This document shows, in pieces, positions 24,807 through 32,194 of a DNA stretch of 46,227 nucleotides. This DNA is from Verrucomicrobiota bacterium (GTDB lineage Bacteria; Verrucomicrobiota; Verrucomicrobiia; Limisphaerales; JACRJZ01), in the NCBI GenBank assembly GCA_016219875.1, contig JACRJZ010000101.1, positions 1-46,227 on the forward strand. The letters run 5' to 3'. Numbering within the stretch: position 1 is the first letter of the stretch; each line of letters opens with the position of its first letter. A program made the position numbers and the translations under genes. The notes below the pieces were generated by a model. That model was not told the DNA's origin and did not search any database. It saw only the letters and a list, made by a program, of their open reading frames with translations.

Positions 24807-26390
24807 CTATCCGCTCAGACCTTCCGACTCAGGGGCCTTCTTGGCCATCAAGCCGTGGTGCAGCTTGGAGTGCCGATGCCCGTACACAAAATAGATCGCC
24901 AGCCCGATCACCATCCACACGATCAGCCGCAGCCACGTGTCCAGCGGCAGACCGAACATCAGCCAGCCACAAAAGAAAACACCGAGCGGGCAGACCAGCC
25001 AAAACACCGGCGTGCGGAACGGCCGGTGGATCCCGGGGTCGGTGAACCGCAGCACGAACACGCCGGCGCAGACAATCGCGAACGCCAGCAGCGTGCCGAT
25101 GGACACCAGTTCGCCCAGGATGTCGATGGGGAACACGCCCGCGATCAGCATGGCGATCACGCCGGTGAGGATTTGGGCCAGCCACGGTGTGCGGAAGCGT
25201 GGATGCACCGCGCTGAAGACCGGCGGCAGCAGGCCGTCCTTGGACATCGCGTAGAAAATTCGAGGTTGCCCCAGCATCATGACCAAGATCACCGACGAGA
25301 GGCCCGCGATGGCGCCAATCTTGATGACCGGTCCCATCCAGCGCGACACCGAAGGCCCGAGGGAATCGACCGCAACAGCAATCGGCGCCGGCACGTTGAG
25401 CCGCGTGTAGGACACCACCCCCGTCAAGACCAGCGAGACGACGATGTAGATTACGGTGCAGATGGCGAGGGAGGTGAGGATGCCGATGGGCATGTCCCGT
25501 TGCGGCTTCTTCGCTTCCTGGGCGGCGGTGGAAACCGAGTCAAAGCCGATGTAGGCAAAGAAAATCACTCCCGCCGCCCGCAACACGCCGCCCCAGCCGA
25601 AGTGCCCCGGTCCCTCGGCTGCCGGCACAAACGGGTGCCAGTTCGCCGGGTTGATGTACGCGATCCCGACCACGATGAACGCCAGAATCACCACCAGTTT
25701 GATCGCCACCACCAGGTTGTTGAAGGAGGCCGATTCCTTGATCCCGATCACCAGGAGCACGGTGACCAGCATGATGATGATGAGCGCGGGCAGGTTGAAG
25801 AGGGCGGTCGCCTGTCCCAGCGTGGAAGGATCGGTGCCGACCGCCTGGATCTGATTCAGCAGCCCCGGGTCCATCGCCACCCAACCGGACTTCATCTTCA
25901 GAACCGCGGCAAGGGCGGTGGGCACTTCAATCAAATGCGTGCCGCACGCCGCGGACAACGCCGGCGGTATGTGAATGTTCAGGTCGTAAAGCAGGGAGAC
26001 AACGTAGCCCGACCAACCCACCGCGACCGTCGAGGCCGCGAACAGATACTCCAGGATCAAGTCCCATCCGATAATCCACGCGAGCAGTTCACCCAGCGTC
26101 GCGTAGCCATAGGTGTAGGCTGAGCCGGAAATCGGGATCATGGCCGCGAACTCGGCATAGCACAGGCCCGCGAAAGCGCACGCCACTCCCGCCAGCACGA
26201 AGGACAGGACAATGGCCGGCCCGGCGTATTTCGCCGCCGCCTGGCCGGTGAGCACGAAGATGCCGGCGCCAATGATCGCGCCGATGCCCAGGGCGGTGAG
26301 GTTCATGGGGCCGAGCGCCCGCTTGAGCCGTTGGTCACTCGCGGCCTCGGCTTGCAGCGAAGCCACAGTTTTTCGACGGAAGAGTTTCAT
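24807..26390 (-). CDS. APC-family amino acid permease (cationic amino acid transporter-like)
   Basis: A 527-residue inner-membrane protein with about 12-14 helices. The first helix bears the APC motif GIGAIIGAGIFVLTG, followed by GPAIVLSFVLAGVACAFAGLCYAEFAAMIPISGSAYTY, the consensus amphipathic region of the CAT/YfnA group. The C-terminal half has FFAYIGFDSVSTAAQEAKKPQRDMPIGI. Substrates in this group are amino acids (basic or branched) imported with protons; the exact one cannot be read. It is the only gene of its transcription unit; the upstream gap carries mobile element copy 2. Confidence 0.9.
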   Translation of the reverse strand: MKLFRRKTVASLQAEAASDQRLKRALGPMNLTALGIGAIIGAGIFVLTGQAAAKYAGPAIVLSFVLAGVACAFAGLCYAEFAAMIPISGSAYTYGYATLGELLAWIIGWDLILEYLFAASTVAVGWSGYVVSLLYDLNIHIPPALSAACGTHLIEVPTALAAVLKMKSGWVAMDPGLLNQIQAVGTDPSTLGQATALFNLPALIIIMLVTVLLVIGIKESASFNNLVVAIKLVVILAFIVVGIAYINPANWHPFVPAAEGPGHFGWGGVLRAAGVIFFAYIGFDSVSTAAQEAKKPQRDMPIGILTSLAICTVIYIVVSLVLTGVVSYTRLNVPAPIAVAVDSLGPSVSRWMGPVIKIGAIAGLSSVILVMMLGQPRIFYAMSKDGLLPPVFSAVHPRFRTPWLAQILTGVIAMLIAGVFPIDILGELVSIGTLLAFAIVCAGVFVLRFTDPGIHRPFRTPVFWLVCPLGVFFCGWLMFGLPLDTWLRLIVWMVIGLAIYFVYGHRHSKLHHGLMAKKAPESEGLSG

Positions 26391-26558
26391 GTCGCAGGTC
26401 GAAGGGGGTGCCGGCTCGCGCGGGAGGCCCCGCCGCCGTTGAGATGAGGTGCTTTGTTTTTCACGCAGTCAGATACCCGCACAGGTCCGGTTTCAGCCCC
26501 GGCTTACTGAGCCGCCAACGAGAAGTCAAGCGCGCTGAAGAATCGCGGCCTCTACTTT

Positions 26559-26678
26559 CAGGGCTGATTCAAGAAACATGCGAAGAGGAGCGCGGGCAGC
26601 CTGCCCGAGCGTTCCGTCGAAAATGGGAGCGAAAAACACGCGGGCAGGCTGCCCGCGCTCCTTCTTGGATCAGCCCGG
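26559..26678. mobile_element. 120-bp MITE-like element, copy 2, with 10-bp target-site duplication
   Basis: It begins CAGGGCTGATTCAAGAA and ends TTCTTGGATCAGCCCGG, and is nearly identical throughout to 19973-20092. Flanks are CCTCTACTTT (26549-26558) and CCTCCACTTT (26679-26688), a 10-bp duplication with one mismatch. Length equals copy 1. The same GCGGGCAG-CTGCCCGC palindromes are inside. Confidence 0.87.
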
Positions 26679-26690
26679 CCTCCACTTTGG

Positions 26691-26714
26691 CCTTTGAACT
26701 TTGAACTTTGACCT
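26691..26714. repeat. Heptad repeat upstream of the dUTPase-like gene
   Basis: CCTTTGAACTTTGAACTTTG and following bases: three CTTTGAA/C units of 7 bp, ending 14 nt before the ATG at 26729. It is the same family as the repeat before purL (23091-23121), in the opposite orientation. Confidence 0.7.
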
Positions 26715-26728
26715 GCTAAGCAAGGCGC

Positions 26729-27109
26729 ATGGAAACACCAGACCAACTCCGGGAGTTGTGGCGGATGCAGAAGGCGCTGAACCAACGCATCGGCGTGCAG
26801 ACCGACGGCCTGAACGACGCGGAACAGACCCAGTGGGTGCTGAACTACTGCCGCGCCATGTCGCAGGAGATCGCGGAGTTGACCGACAGCGTGCCGTGGA
26901 AATGGTGGGCCAAGTACCAGAAGTTCGACCCGCAAAACGCCCGCGTGGAGGTGGTCGATCTGTTCCATTTCCTCATCAGCCTCGCCCAGGTGCTGGGCCT
27001 GAGCGCGGACGACGTGTTCCAGGCTTACGTGAAGAAGAACGAGGTGAACTTCAAGCGCCAGGAGTCGGGCTACACGCAGAAAGACGAGCACGACTCGAAA
27101 CACATTTAG
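26729..27109 (+). CDS. Dimeric-type dUTP diphosphatase (MazG-like all-alpha NTP pyrophosphatase)
   Basis: A 126-residue all-alpha protein with the two acidic helices of the dimeric dUTPase/MazG superfamily: SQEIAELTDSVPWKWW (E-x-x-E) and RVEVVDLFHFLISLAQVLGL (E-x-x-D), which bind Mg2+. Tryptophans after the first motif fit the dUTPase branch. The expected reaction is dUTP to dUMP and pyrophosphate, though related enzymes act on dCTP or other nucleotides. The hpt gene follows 3 bp downstream, giving a two-gene nucleotide unit. Confidence 0.82.
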   Translation: METPDQLRELWRMQKALNQRIGVQTDGLNDAEQTQWVLNYCRAMSQEIAELTDSVPWKWWAKYQKFDPQNARVEVVDLFHFLISLAQVLGLSADDVFQAYVKKNEVNFKRQESGYTQKDEHDSKHI

Positions 27110-27112
27110 CCG

Positions 27113-27730
27113 ATGCCGCGGCCAGGGATCACAGTTCGGGGAACGGGAGCCAGAAGCCGAGTCGCAGCGGCGGGCCGCGTTCCGCCCCGTTGGCGCGGCG
27201 AAGTGGAGCGCGTGCTCATCACCGAAGAGCAGATTGCGCAACGCGTGCGGCAACTCGCCCGGCGCCTCGAGCGCGACTTCAAAGGGCGGGACTTGATCAT
27301 CGTGCCGCTGTTGACCGGCACGGTGATGTTCATGGCCGACCTGCTGCGCCACCTTGCCCTGCCCTTGCGCATCGACTTCATGGGCGTCTCCAGCTACGGC
27401 GCGGGCACGGAGTCCGGCGAGTTGGTCTTCACCAAGGAACTGCGCATGGAACTGCGCAGCCGCGACGTCCTGCTGGTGGACGACATCCTCGACACCGGGC
27501 GCACGCTCAAACGGGTGAGCGAGAAATTGCGCTCGCTCAAGCCGCGCTCGCTCAAGACCTGCGTGCTGCTCGACAAGAAGGCCCGCCGCGTGGAGCCGAT
27601 CGAAGCGGATTACGTGGGGTTCGAGATTCCCGACGCCTTCGTGGTCGGCTACGGACTGGATTTCGCGGAACGGTACCGGAATCTGCCGTTCGTCGGCGTG
27701 CTCAAGCCGGAGATGTACCGCGCCTCCTGA
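27113..27730 (+). CDS. hpt: Hypoxanthine(-guanine) phosphoribosyltransferase
   Basis: A 205-residue phosphoribosyltransferase of purine salvage. The PRPP loop is VLLVDDILDTGRTL; VERVLITEEQIAQRVRQLA near the start, FMGVSSYGAGTESGE and the base-specific KARRVEPIEADYVGFEIPDAFVVGYGLDFAERYRNLPFVGVL are diagnostic for Hpt. The first 30 residues are Arg/Gly-rich and not family-like, so translation may instead start at the GTG at 27203, which would give the standard length of 175. It is read in tandem with the dUTPase-like gene. Confidence 0.93.
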   Translation: MPRPGITVRGTGARSRVAAAGRVPPRWRGEVERVLITEEQIAQRVRQLARRLERDFKGRDLIIVPLLTGTVMFMADLLRHLALPLRIDFMGVSSYGAGTESGELVFTKELRMELRSRDVLLVDDILDTGRTLKRVSEKLRSLKPRSLKTCVLLDKKARRVEPIEADYVGFEIPDAFVVGYGLDFAERYRNLPFVGVLKPEMYRAS

Positions 27731-27813
27731 CGAGCGCGCAGCCAACGTAGAAAGAAAAATCCCCGCAGCCACCAGGACTGCGAGGAAGCGGAAAACTCTC
27801 AGGGGCGGGCCGC

Positions 27814-28077
27814 CTACTTCATCAGCAGCGCCTGACGGGCACGCTTGATGGCGAGGTTGAGGCGGCGCTGGTAATGGGCCGGCAGGCCGGTGTACTTGCG
27901 GGGCAGAATGCGGCCGGCGTCGGTGACGTAGCGCCGGAGCAAGTCCACGTTCTTGAAGTCCAGCAGGTCGGCGGTGAAATCGACCTTGGGCTTGGGCCGC
28001 GGAGTGCGGCGCTCCATCATGCTGCTACGGCCGCGGCTGTCGCGCTTGCCTTTTTCGGTGTGGGTTTTGCGGGGCAT
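27814..28077 (-). CDS. rpsR: 30S ribosomal protein S18 (bS18), cysteine-free form
   Basis: An 87-residue bS18 with the core DFKNVDLLRRYVTDAGRILPRKYTGLPAHYQRRLNLAIKRARQALLM, which binds bS6 and 16S rRNA in the small-subunit platform. The N-terminal zinc-binding Cys-x-x-Cys of some S18 proteins is absent (KPKVDFTADLLD). It is third in the operon dksA-like-rpmG-rpsR, 6 bp after rpmG. Confidence 0.95.
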   Translation of the reverse strand: MPRKTHTEKGKRDSRGRSSMMERRTPRPKPKVDFTADLLDFKNVDLLRRYVTDAGRILPRKYTGLPAHYQRRLNLAIKRARQALLMK

Positions 28078-28083
28078 AACAGG

Positions 28084-28251
28084 TTACTTGACTTCGCGGT
28101 GCAGGGTGTGGCGGCGGAGGTTGGGATTGTACTTCTTCAGCTCGATCTTTTCCGGCTTGAGCTTCTTGTTGCGCGTGGTCATGTAGCGGGAAGGCGTCTT
28201 GCCTTCCTTGCGCGCTTCACTGCATTCGAGGGTGACGATTTCGCGGGGCAT
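28084..28251 (-). CDS. rpmG: 50S ribosomal protein L33 (bL33), zinc-free form
   Basis: 55 residues: MPREIVTLECSEARKEG at the start, YMTTRNKKLKPEKIELKKYNPNLRRHTLHREVK at the end. In the zinc-binding form two Cys-x-x-Cys pairs are found; here they read CSEA and NPNL, leaving one Cys, so it is a C-minus L33. It lies between the DksA-like gene (2-bp gap) and rpsR. Confidence 0.95.
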   Translation of the reverse strand: MPREIVTLECSEARKEGKTPSRYMTTRNKKLKPEKIELKKYNPNLRRHTLHREVK

Positions 28252-28253
28252 GG

Positions 28254-28865
28254 TTAATCCTTTTCTTTGGCGGGTTTTTCTTCGGCCGGCTCTTCCTCCT
28301 CTTCGACTTCCACGGGAGCGGAACTGTCCACGGTGCCGAGCGCGCCCAGGCGGCGCTGCTTGAGCGCGCCTTCCTTTTCCAGTTGCGCCTGGGCTTCCAC
28401 GGTGAAGCGGGTCCAAGGGATGGCCTCCAACCGGGCCTTGGGAATGGGCTTGCCGGTGAGTTCGCAGACCCCGTACGTGCCCTTCTCGATGCGCTTGAGC
28501 GCCTCTTCGATCTCGTAGAGCGCATCCTGGTCGGACGACAGGAGGCTGAGGGCGAAATCGCGGTCGAAGTTGTCGGTGCCTGAATCGGCCATGTGCAGGC
28601 TGTAGCCCTGCAACTCCTCGGCGGACTCCTTGGCCAAGCCGCTCATCTGATGGAGCAGGCGTTCCCGCAGCTCCATGAGATTCTGGTAGTACTCGGCCCA
28701 CTCGGTATTGACCCGCGCCCTGGGCTTGAAATGATTGGCGCCCTTGGTCGCGGGCTGTCCGAGAATGGAGGCCGCCGTTGCCGCCTTTTTGGGCTTGGCT
28801 TGGGCGGCGACTTTCTTCACTGCTTTTTTCTTTGCTGTCACAGCAACGTCTGTGTGTTCAAACAT
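28254..28865 (-). CDS. DksA/TraR-family protein without zinc ligands
   Basis: A 203-residue protein. A Lys/Ala-rich N-terminus (about 1-50) precedes the coiled coil of the DksA fold with a tip carrying DNFDRDFALSLLSSDQDAL, then GTYGVCELTGKPIPKARLEAIPWTRFTVEAQ where the zinc finger should be. Of the four ligand Cys only the first remains. The tail is acidic (EVEEEEEPAEE). DksA proteins enter the RNA polymerase secondary channel and, with ppGpp, alter initiation at rRNA and stress promoters. A good ribosome-binding site (GAAGGA) precedes the ATG at 28865, chosen over a longer frame. It is first in the operon with rpmG and rpsR. Confidence 0.87.
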   Translation of the reverse strand: MFEHTDVAVTAKKKAVKKVAAQAKPKKAATAASILGQPATKGANHFKPRARVNTEWAEYYQNLMELRERLLHQMSGLAKESAEELQGYSLHMADSGTDNFDRDFALSLLSSDQDALYEIEEALKRIEKGTYGVCELTGKPIPKARLEAIPWTRFTVEAQAQLEKEGALKQRRLGALGTVDSSAPVEVEEEEEPAEEKPAKEKD

Positions 28866-28922
28866 CAAAATCCTTCTCTGGCGGCCCGGTTTGCTGACCG
28901 GGTCGAACGAAAGAGGCGGGGA

Positions 28923-28952
28923 ATGTAACAAGCGAAGACAAATATTCCACAA
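28923..28952 (-). promoter_or_regulatory. Putative promoter of the dksA-like/rpmG/rpsR operon
   Basis: Read on the minus strand: TTGTGG (28952-28947), an 18-nt spacer, then TTACAT (28928-28923). The start would be near 28916, leaving about 50 nt of leader to the ATG at 28865. No palindrome resembling a Zur box was recognised. Confidence 0.4.
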
Positions 28953-29080
28953 AAATCTTGAGAAATTGCGGGGCCGCAAAATCGTGCCGTGGCAGCCGTG
29001 GTCACGAGGCCCAACCCGCTCCGGGCAGGCCGTCCTCCCCAGACTTGACTTGCCGCCGCGGGGCCTGAACATCGCCGCGC

Positions 29081-30121
29081 ATGGCGAGCCTGTTCTCCAT
29101 CCGCGGTGATCTCCGCTATGAAGTCGTCCGCAAGCTCTACGAAGGCGGCATGGGCATCGTGTACGAGGCCGAGCAATTCGGCGCCCGTGAGTTCGTCAAG
29201 CGGGTCGCCATCAAAGTCATTCGCCAGAGCTACGCCAGCCAGAGACAGTTCATCGAGAATTTCATCGGCGAAGCCAAGCTGGTGGCGGACTTGATCCACA
29301 CGAACATCGTCCAGACCTACCACCTGGGCGAAGCGGGCGGCATGTTCTACATCGCGATGGAACTGATCCGCGGCGTGAATCTGGAGCAGTTCACCCAGAA
29401 ACTGGCCGACAAGCAACGCACCCTGCCGCTCGAACTCGCGGTCTTCATCGTCAGCCGCGTTTGCCGCGGGCTGGCCTACGCGCACTCCAAGACGGACAAG
29501 GACGGCCGGCCTCTCGGCATCGTGCATCGCGATGTGAGCTTCAAGAACATCATGATCGCCTTCGAGGGCGACGTGAAACTCACCGACTTCGGCATTGCCA
29601 AAGCGCGCGGCTACCTCCAGGACAACGAAGGCGAAGTCGTGGCCGGCAAGGCCGACTACATGAGTCCCGAACAGGCGGACTTCCAGATCACGGACAAACG
29701 CTCCGACCTGTTCTCGGTGGGCGTGGTCCTCGCGCACCTGCTCCTGGGGCACAACATTTTCAAAGCGATCACCTCGGAGCAGTCGCGGGACCGCATCATG
29801 ACGCTCCCGATCCCGGATTTCCGGCAACTCGACAAGCGGCTGGACGACCGCCTCAATCACATTCTCCAGCGCGCCCTGGTGCGCGACCTCTCCAAGCGGT
29901 TCGCCACGGCGGACGAGATGCTTTACGAGCTGGAATACTACATCTACCGCACCGGCTACGGGCCGACGAACGAAACCCTCGGGAAGTTCATCCGCGAACT
30001 CTTTGGGCCGGAAGCCCTGCCGGGCGGCGACAAAACGGTCCCTCCGCCGCTCACTCTCGCCGCCTCGGCCCAGCCTGACGCCGACGCCCACGCCGCCCAG
30101 CGCAAACCGATCTCGCCATGA
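29081..30121 (+). CDS. Serine/threonine protein kinase (Hanks type)
   Basis: A 346-residue cytoplasmic kinase. The Gly-rich loop LYEGGMGIVYEA (19-30), Lys45 (VAIKVI), catalytic HRDVSFKN (149-156), DFG (169-171) and the YMSPEQ activation segment are all intact, so it should be active. There is no transmembrane or PASTA/sensor region; the C-terminal 35 residues are Pro/Ala-rich and disordered-looking. Its stop overlaps the start of the amidase gene by 4 bp (ATGA), so the two proteins are made together. It is divergent from the dksA-like operon across a 215-bp gap. Confidence 0.92.
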   Translation: MASLFSIRGDLRYEVVRKLYEGGMGIVYEAEQFGAREFVKRVAIKVIRQSYASQRQFIENFIGEAKLVADLIHTNIVQTYHLGEAGGMFYIAMELIRGVNLEQFTQKLADKQRTLPLELAVFIVSRVCRGLAYAHSKTDKDGRPLGIVHRDVSFKNIMIAFEGDVKLTDFGIAKARGYLQDNEGEVVAGKADYMSPEQADFQITDKRSDLFSVGVVLAHLLLGHNIFKAITSEQSRDRIMTLPIPDFRQLDKRLDDRLNHILQRALVRDLSKRFATADEMLYELEYYIYRTGYGPTNETLGKFIRELFGPEALPGGDKTVPPPLTLAASAQPDADAHAAQRKPISP

Positions 30122-31089
30122 GCCGCCCCAAACAAAAGGCCGCCCCCGCCACGACCGCCAGGTTGGCCGCCGACCGCAAACGCACCGCCCTGGCTCCCAA
30201 GCCGGGCGCAGACCGCACCGTCACGCTGGGTTTGATCCAAATGGGGTGCGGTGATGATCCGGACGAGAATCTCTCCAAGACGCTCGCCGCGGTCGAGGAC
30301 GCCGCCAAGGGCGGGGCGCAGATCGTCTGTACGCAGGAGCTTTTCCGCTCGCACTACTTCTGCCAGAGCGAGGACTACAAGTATTTCCAGTTGGCCGAGC
30401 CGATCCCCGGCCCGAGCACGGATGCGTTCCAGTCGCTCGCCCAGCGCCATCGCGTGGTCATCGTGGCGTCGCTGTTCGAGAAGCGCGCTCCAGGCGTCTA
30501 TCACAACACCGCCGCGATCATCGACGCCGACGGTTCCCTGCTGGGCACGTATCGCAAGATGCACATCCCCGACGACCCGCTTTACTACGAGAAATTTTAT
30601 TTCACGCCCGGCGACCTCGGCTTCCGCGCCTGGGAAACGCGCTACGCCAAGATCGGCGTGCTCATCTGCTGGGACCAATGGTATCCCGAAGCCGCGCGGC
30701 TCACGGCGTTGCGGGGCGCGGAGATTCTGTTCTACCCCACGGCCATCGGCTGGCATCCGGGCGAGAAGGCCGACCACGGCGCCAAGCAACACGAGGCCTG
30801 GGAACTTGTCCAACGCAGCCACGCCGTGGCCAATGGCTGCTTTGTGGCGGCGGTGAACCGAGTCGGCTTGGAGAAACCGGCGGGCGGCGACGGCATCCAG
30901 TTCTGGGGGCAGAGCTTTGTGGCCGGCACCTCTGGCGAACTCCTTGCCAAAGCCGGCGCCGATCGGGAAGAGACGTTGCTCGTGCCCGTGAACGTGGCGC
31001 AACTGGATTCCACGCGCACGCAATGGCCGTTCCTGCGCGACCGCCGCATCGACGCCTACGAAGGGCTGACGCGCCGGTTTCTCGGCTGA
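30118..31089 (+). CDS. aguB: N-carbamoylputrescine amidase-like carbon-nitrogen hydrolase
   Basis: A 323-residue nitrilase-superfamily enzyme with the Glu-Lys-Cys triad: Glu74 (CTQELF), Lys147 (TYRKMHIPDDP), Cys184 (LICWDQWYPEAAR). The YHNTAAIIDADGSLLGTYRKMHIPDDPLYYEKFYFTPGD region is typical of AguB, which converts N-carbamoylputrescine to putrescine, CO2 and ammonia. An N-terminal tail of about 33 basic, Ala-rich residues is extra to the family. The partner agmatine deiminase gene (aguA) is not in this window. It is coupled by a 4-bp overlap to the kinase gene upstream. Confidence 0.9.
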   Translation: MSRPKQKAAPATTARLAADRKRTALAPKPGADRTVTLGLIQMGCGDDPDENLSKTLAAVEDAAKGGAQIVCTQELFRSHYFCQSEDYKYFQLAEPIPGPSTDAFQSLAQRHRVVIVASLFEKRAPGVYHNTAAIIDADGSLLGTYRKMHIPDDPLYYEKFYFTPGDLGFRAWETRYAKIGVLICWDQWYPEAARLTALRGAEILFYPTAIGWHPGEKADHGAKQHEAWELVQRSHAVANGCFVAAVNRVGLEKPAGGDGIQFWGQSFVAGTSGELLAKAGADREETLLVPVNVAQLDSTRTQWPFLRDRRIDAYEGLTRRFLG

Positions 31090-31147
31090 GCTGCGGTCTC
31101 CCGCGCGCGACTTCGCCGTCCCGCGATTCAGCAGCGCCCACCTCCTC

Positions 31148-32002
31148 ATGTCTCTCCCGCTCGCATGGATCACCGGTGCCGGCGGCCTGATCGGCAGCCA
31201 CCTAGTCCGCGCCGCCGCGACGTGCGCGCTGCATTGGCGAACTCGTGGCCTCACGCGCGCGGAGTTGGACCTCACCGATCACGACGCCGTCCGCGCGCTG
31301 TTTCACCAGGAACGGCCCGCGCTCGTCATCCACTGTGCCGCGTTGAGCAAGTCTGCAGACTGCCAGCGGAATCCGGAGCTCGCGCGCCGGGTCAACGTCG
31401 AAGCCACGGCACGGCTCGCGGAACTGGCGGCGGACATTCCGCTGATCTACTTCTCCACCGACCTCGTCTTCGACGGTCGGCAAGGGAACTACGACGAATC
31501 GGCTCCAGTGAGTCCGATCACTGTTTACGGGGAAACGAAGGCTGCGGCGGAGCAGCTCGTCCAGGCCAATCCACGCCACACCGTCATCCGCACTTCGCTG
31601 ACCTACGGCGTCTCTCCTTCCGGCGACCGCGCCTTCAACGAGGAGTTGCTCCAGGCGTGCCGCGCCGGTTGCGCGGTGCGCCTGTTCACGGACGAAATCC
31701 GCTGCCCGATTCCGGCCGAAGTGACCGTCCGCGCCGTCTGGGAACTGGCTTCACTGAACCAGCCTGGTCTGTATCACTTGGCCGGAAGCGAGCGCCTCTC
31801 GCGCTGGGACATTGGCCAAGTCCTGGCCACGCGCTGGCCGGAGTTACGCGCGAGCCTTGAGCCGGGATCATTGCGCGACTTCCGCGGTGCCCCGCGCTCA
31901 CCGGACACGTCGCTCAACTGCGCGAAGATCCAGAAGTTGCTGACCACTCCCCTGCCCCGCTTTACGGAGTGGATTAAAGCGCATTCCGCATCCCGGCCGT
32001 AG
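31148..32002 (+). CDS. dTDP-4-dehydrorhamnose reductase-like (RmlD) SDR protein
   Basis: A 284-residue extended short-chain dehydrogenase. The nucleotide loop reads GAGGLIG (12-18), the catalytic Tyr-x-x-x-Lys is in TVYGETKAAAEQL, and STDLVFDG and RTSLTYG are RmlD-like. RmlD makes dTDP-L-rhamnose for cell-surface glycans; relatives act on other sugar nucleotides or as MAT beta-type subunits, and no other rml gene is nearby. The stop TAG is part of the hairpin repeat family C (31998-32071), so the last codon and stop are supplied by the repeat. Confidence 0.82.
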   Translation: MSLPLAWITGAGGLIGSHLVRAAATCALHWRTRGLTRAELDLTDHDAVRALFHQERPALVIHCAALSKSADCQRNPELARRVNVEATARLAELAADIPLIYFSTDLVFDGRQGNYDESAPVSPITVYGETKAAAEQLVQANPRHTVIRTSLTYGVSPSGDRAFNEELLQACRAGCAVRLFTDEIRCPIPAEVTVRAVWELASLNQPGLYHLAGSERLSRWDIGQVLATRWPELRASLEPGSLRDFRGAPRSPDTSLNCAKIQKLLTTPLPRFTEWIKAHSASRP

Positions 32003-32071
32003 CGGCGTCTCGGCAGAGCGCCGCCGTTCTTGCGCTTCAGATTGGCGGCGCTCTGCCGAGACGCCGCTACG
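31998..32071. repeat. Hairpin repeat family C, intergenic copy
   Basis: A perfect 28-bp inverted repeat (31998-32025 against 32044-32071, starting CGTAGCGGCG) around an 18-nt loop ending TTCAGATT. It contains the rmlD-like stop codon. It could serve as an RNA stem, but has no U-tract. The sister copy is embedded in purL (20932-21007). Confidence 0.92.
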
Positions 32072-32194
32072 GGGCTTTGCAGTTGGCTCCCACACCGCCT
32101 GGATTTCCAGCGTAGCAAAACGATCGACGCCAGACCATTGCGCCTCCCGCAATTCGCATTCCCTTTCCAAAGCTTGCTGCTACCTTGCTCCCGT

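Larger units (their letters stand above)
26391..26728. other. Repeat-bearing intergenic gap between the permease and dUTPase-like genes
   Basis: A divergent gap with no gene. It holds the 120-bp element copy 2 (26559-26678) and a short heptad repeat (26691-26714) that ends 14 nt before the dUTPase-like ATG. Confidence 0.6.

Noticed and set aside
23577..26123. 848-codon plus-strand open frame opposite purQ, purS and the permease
   Set aside because: It runs through three real minus-strand genes and a repeat region; its composition (Arg/His/Asp-rich) is typical of antisense frames.
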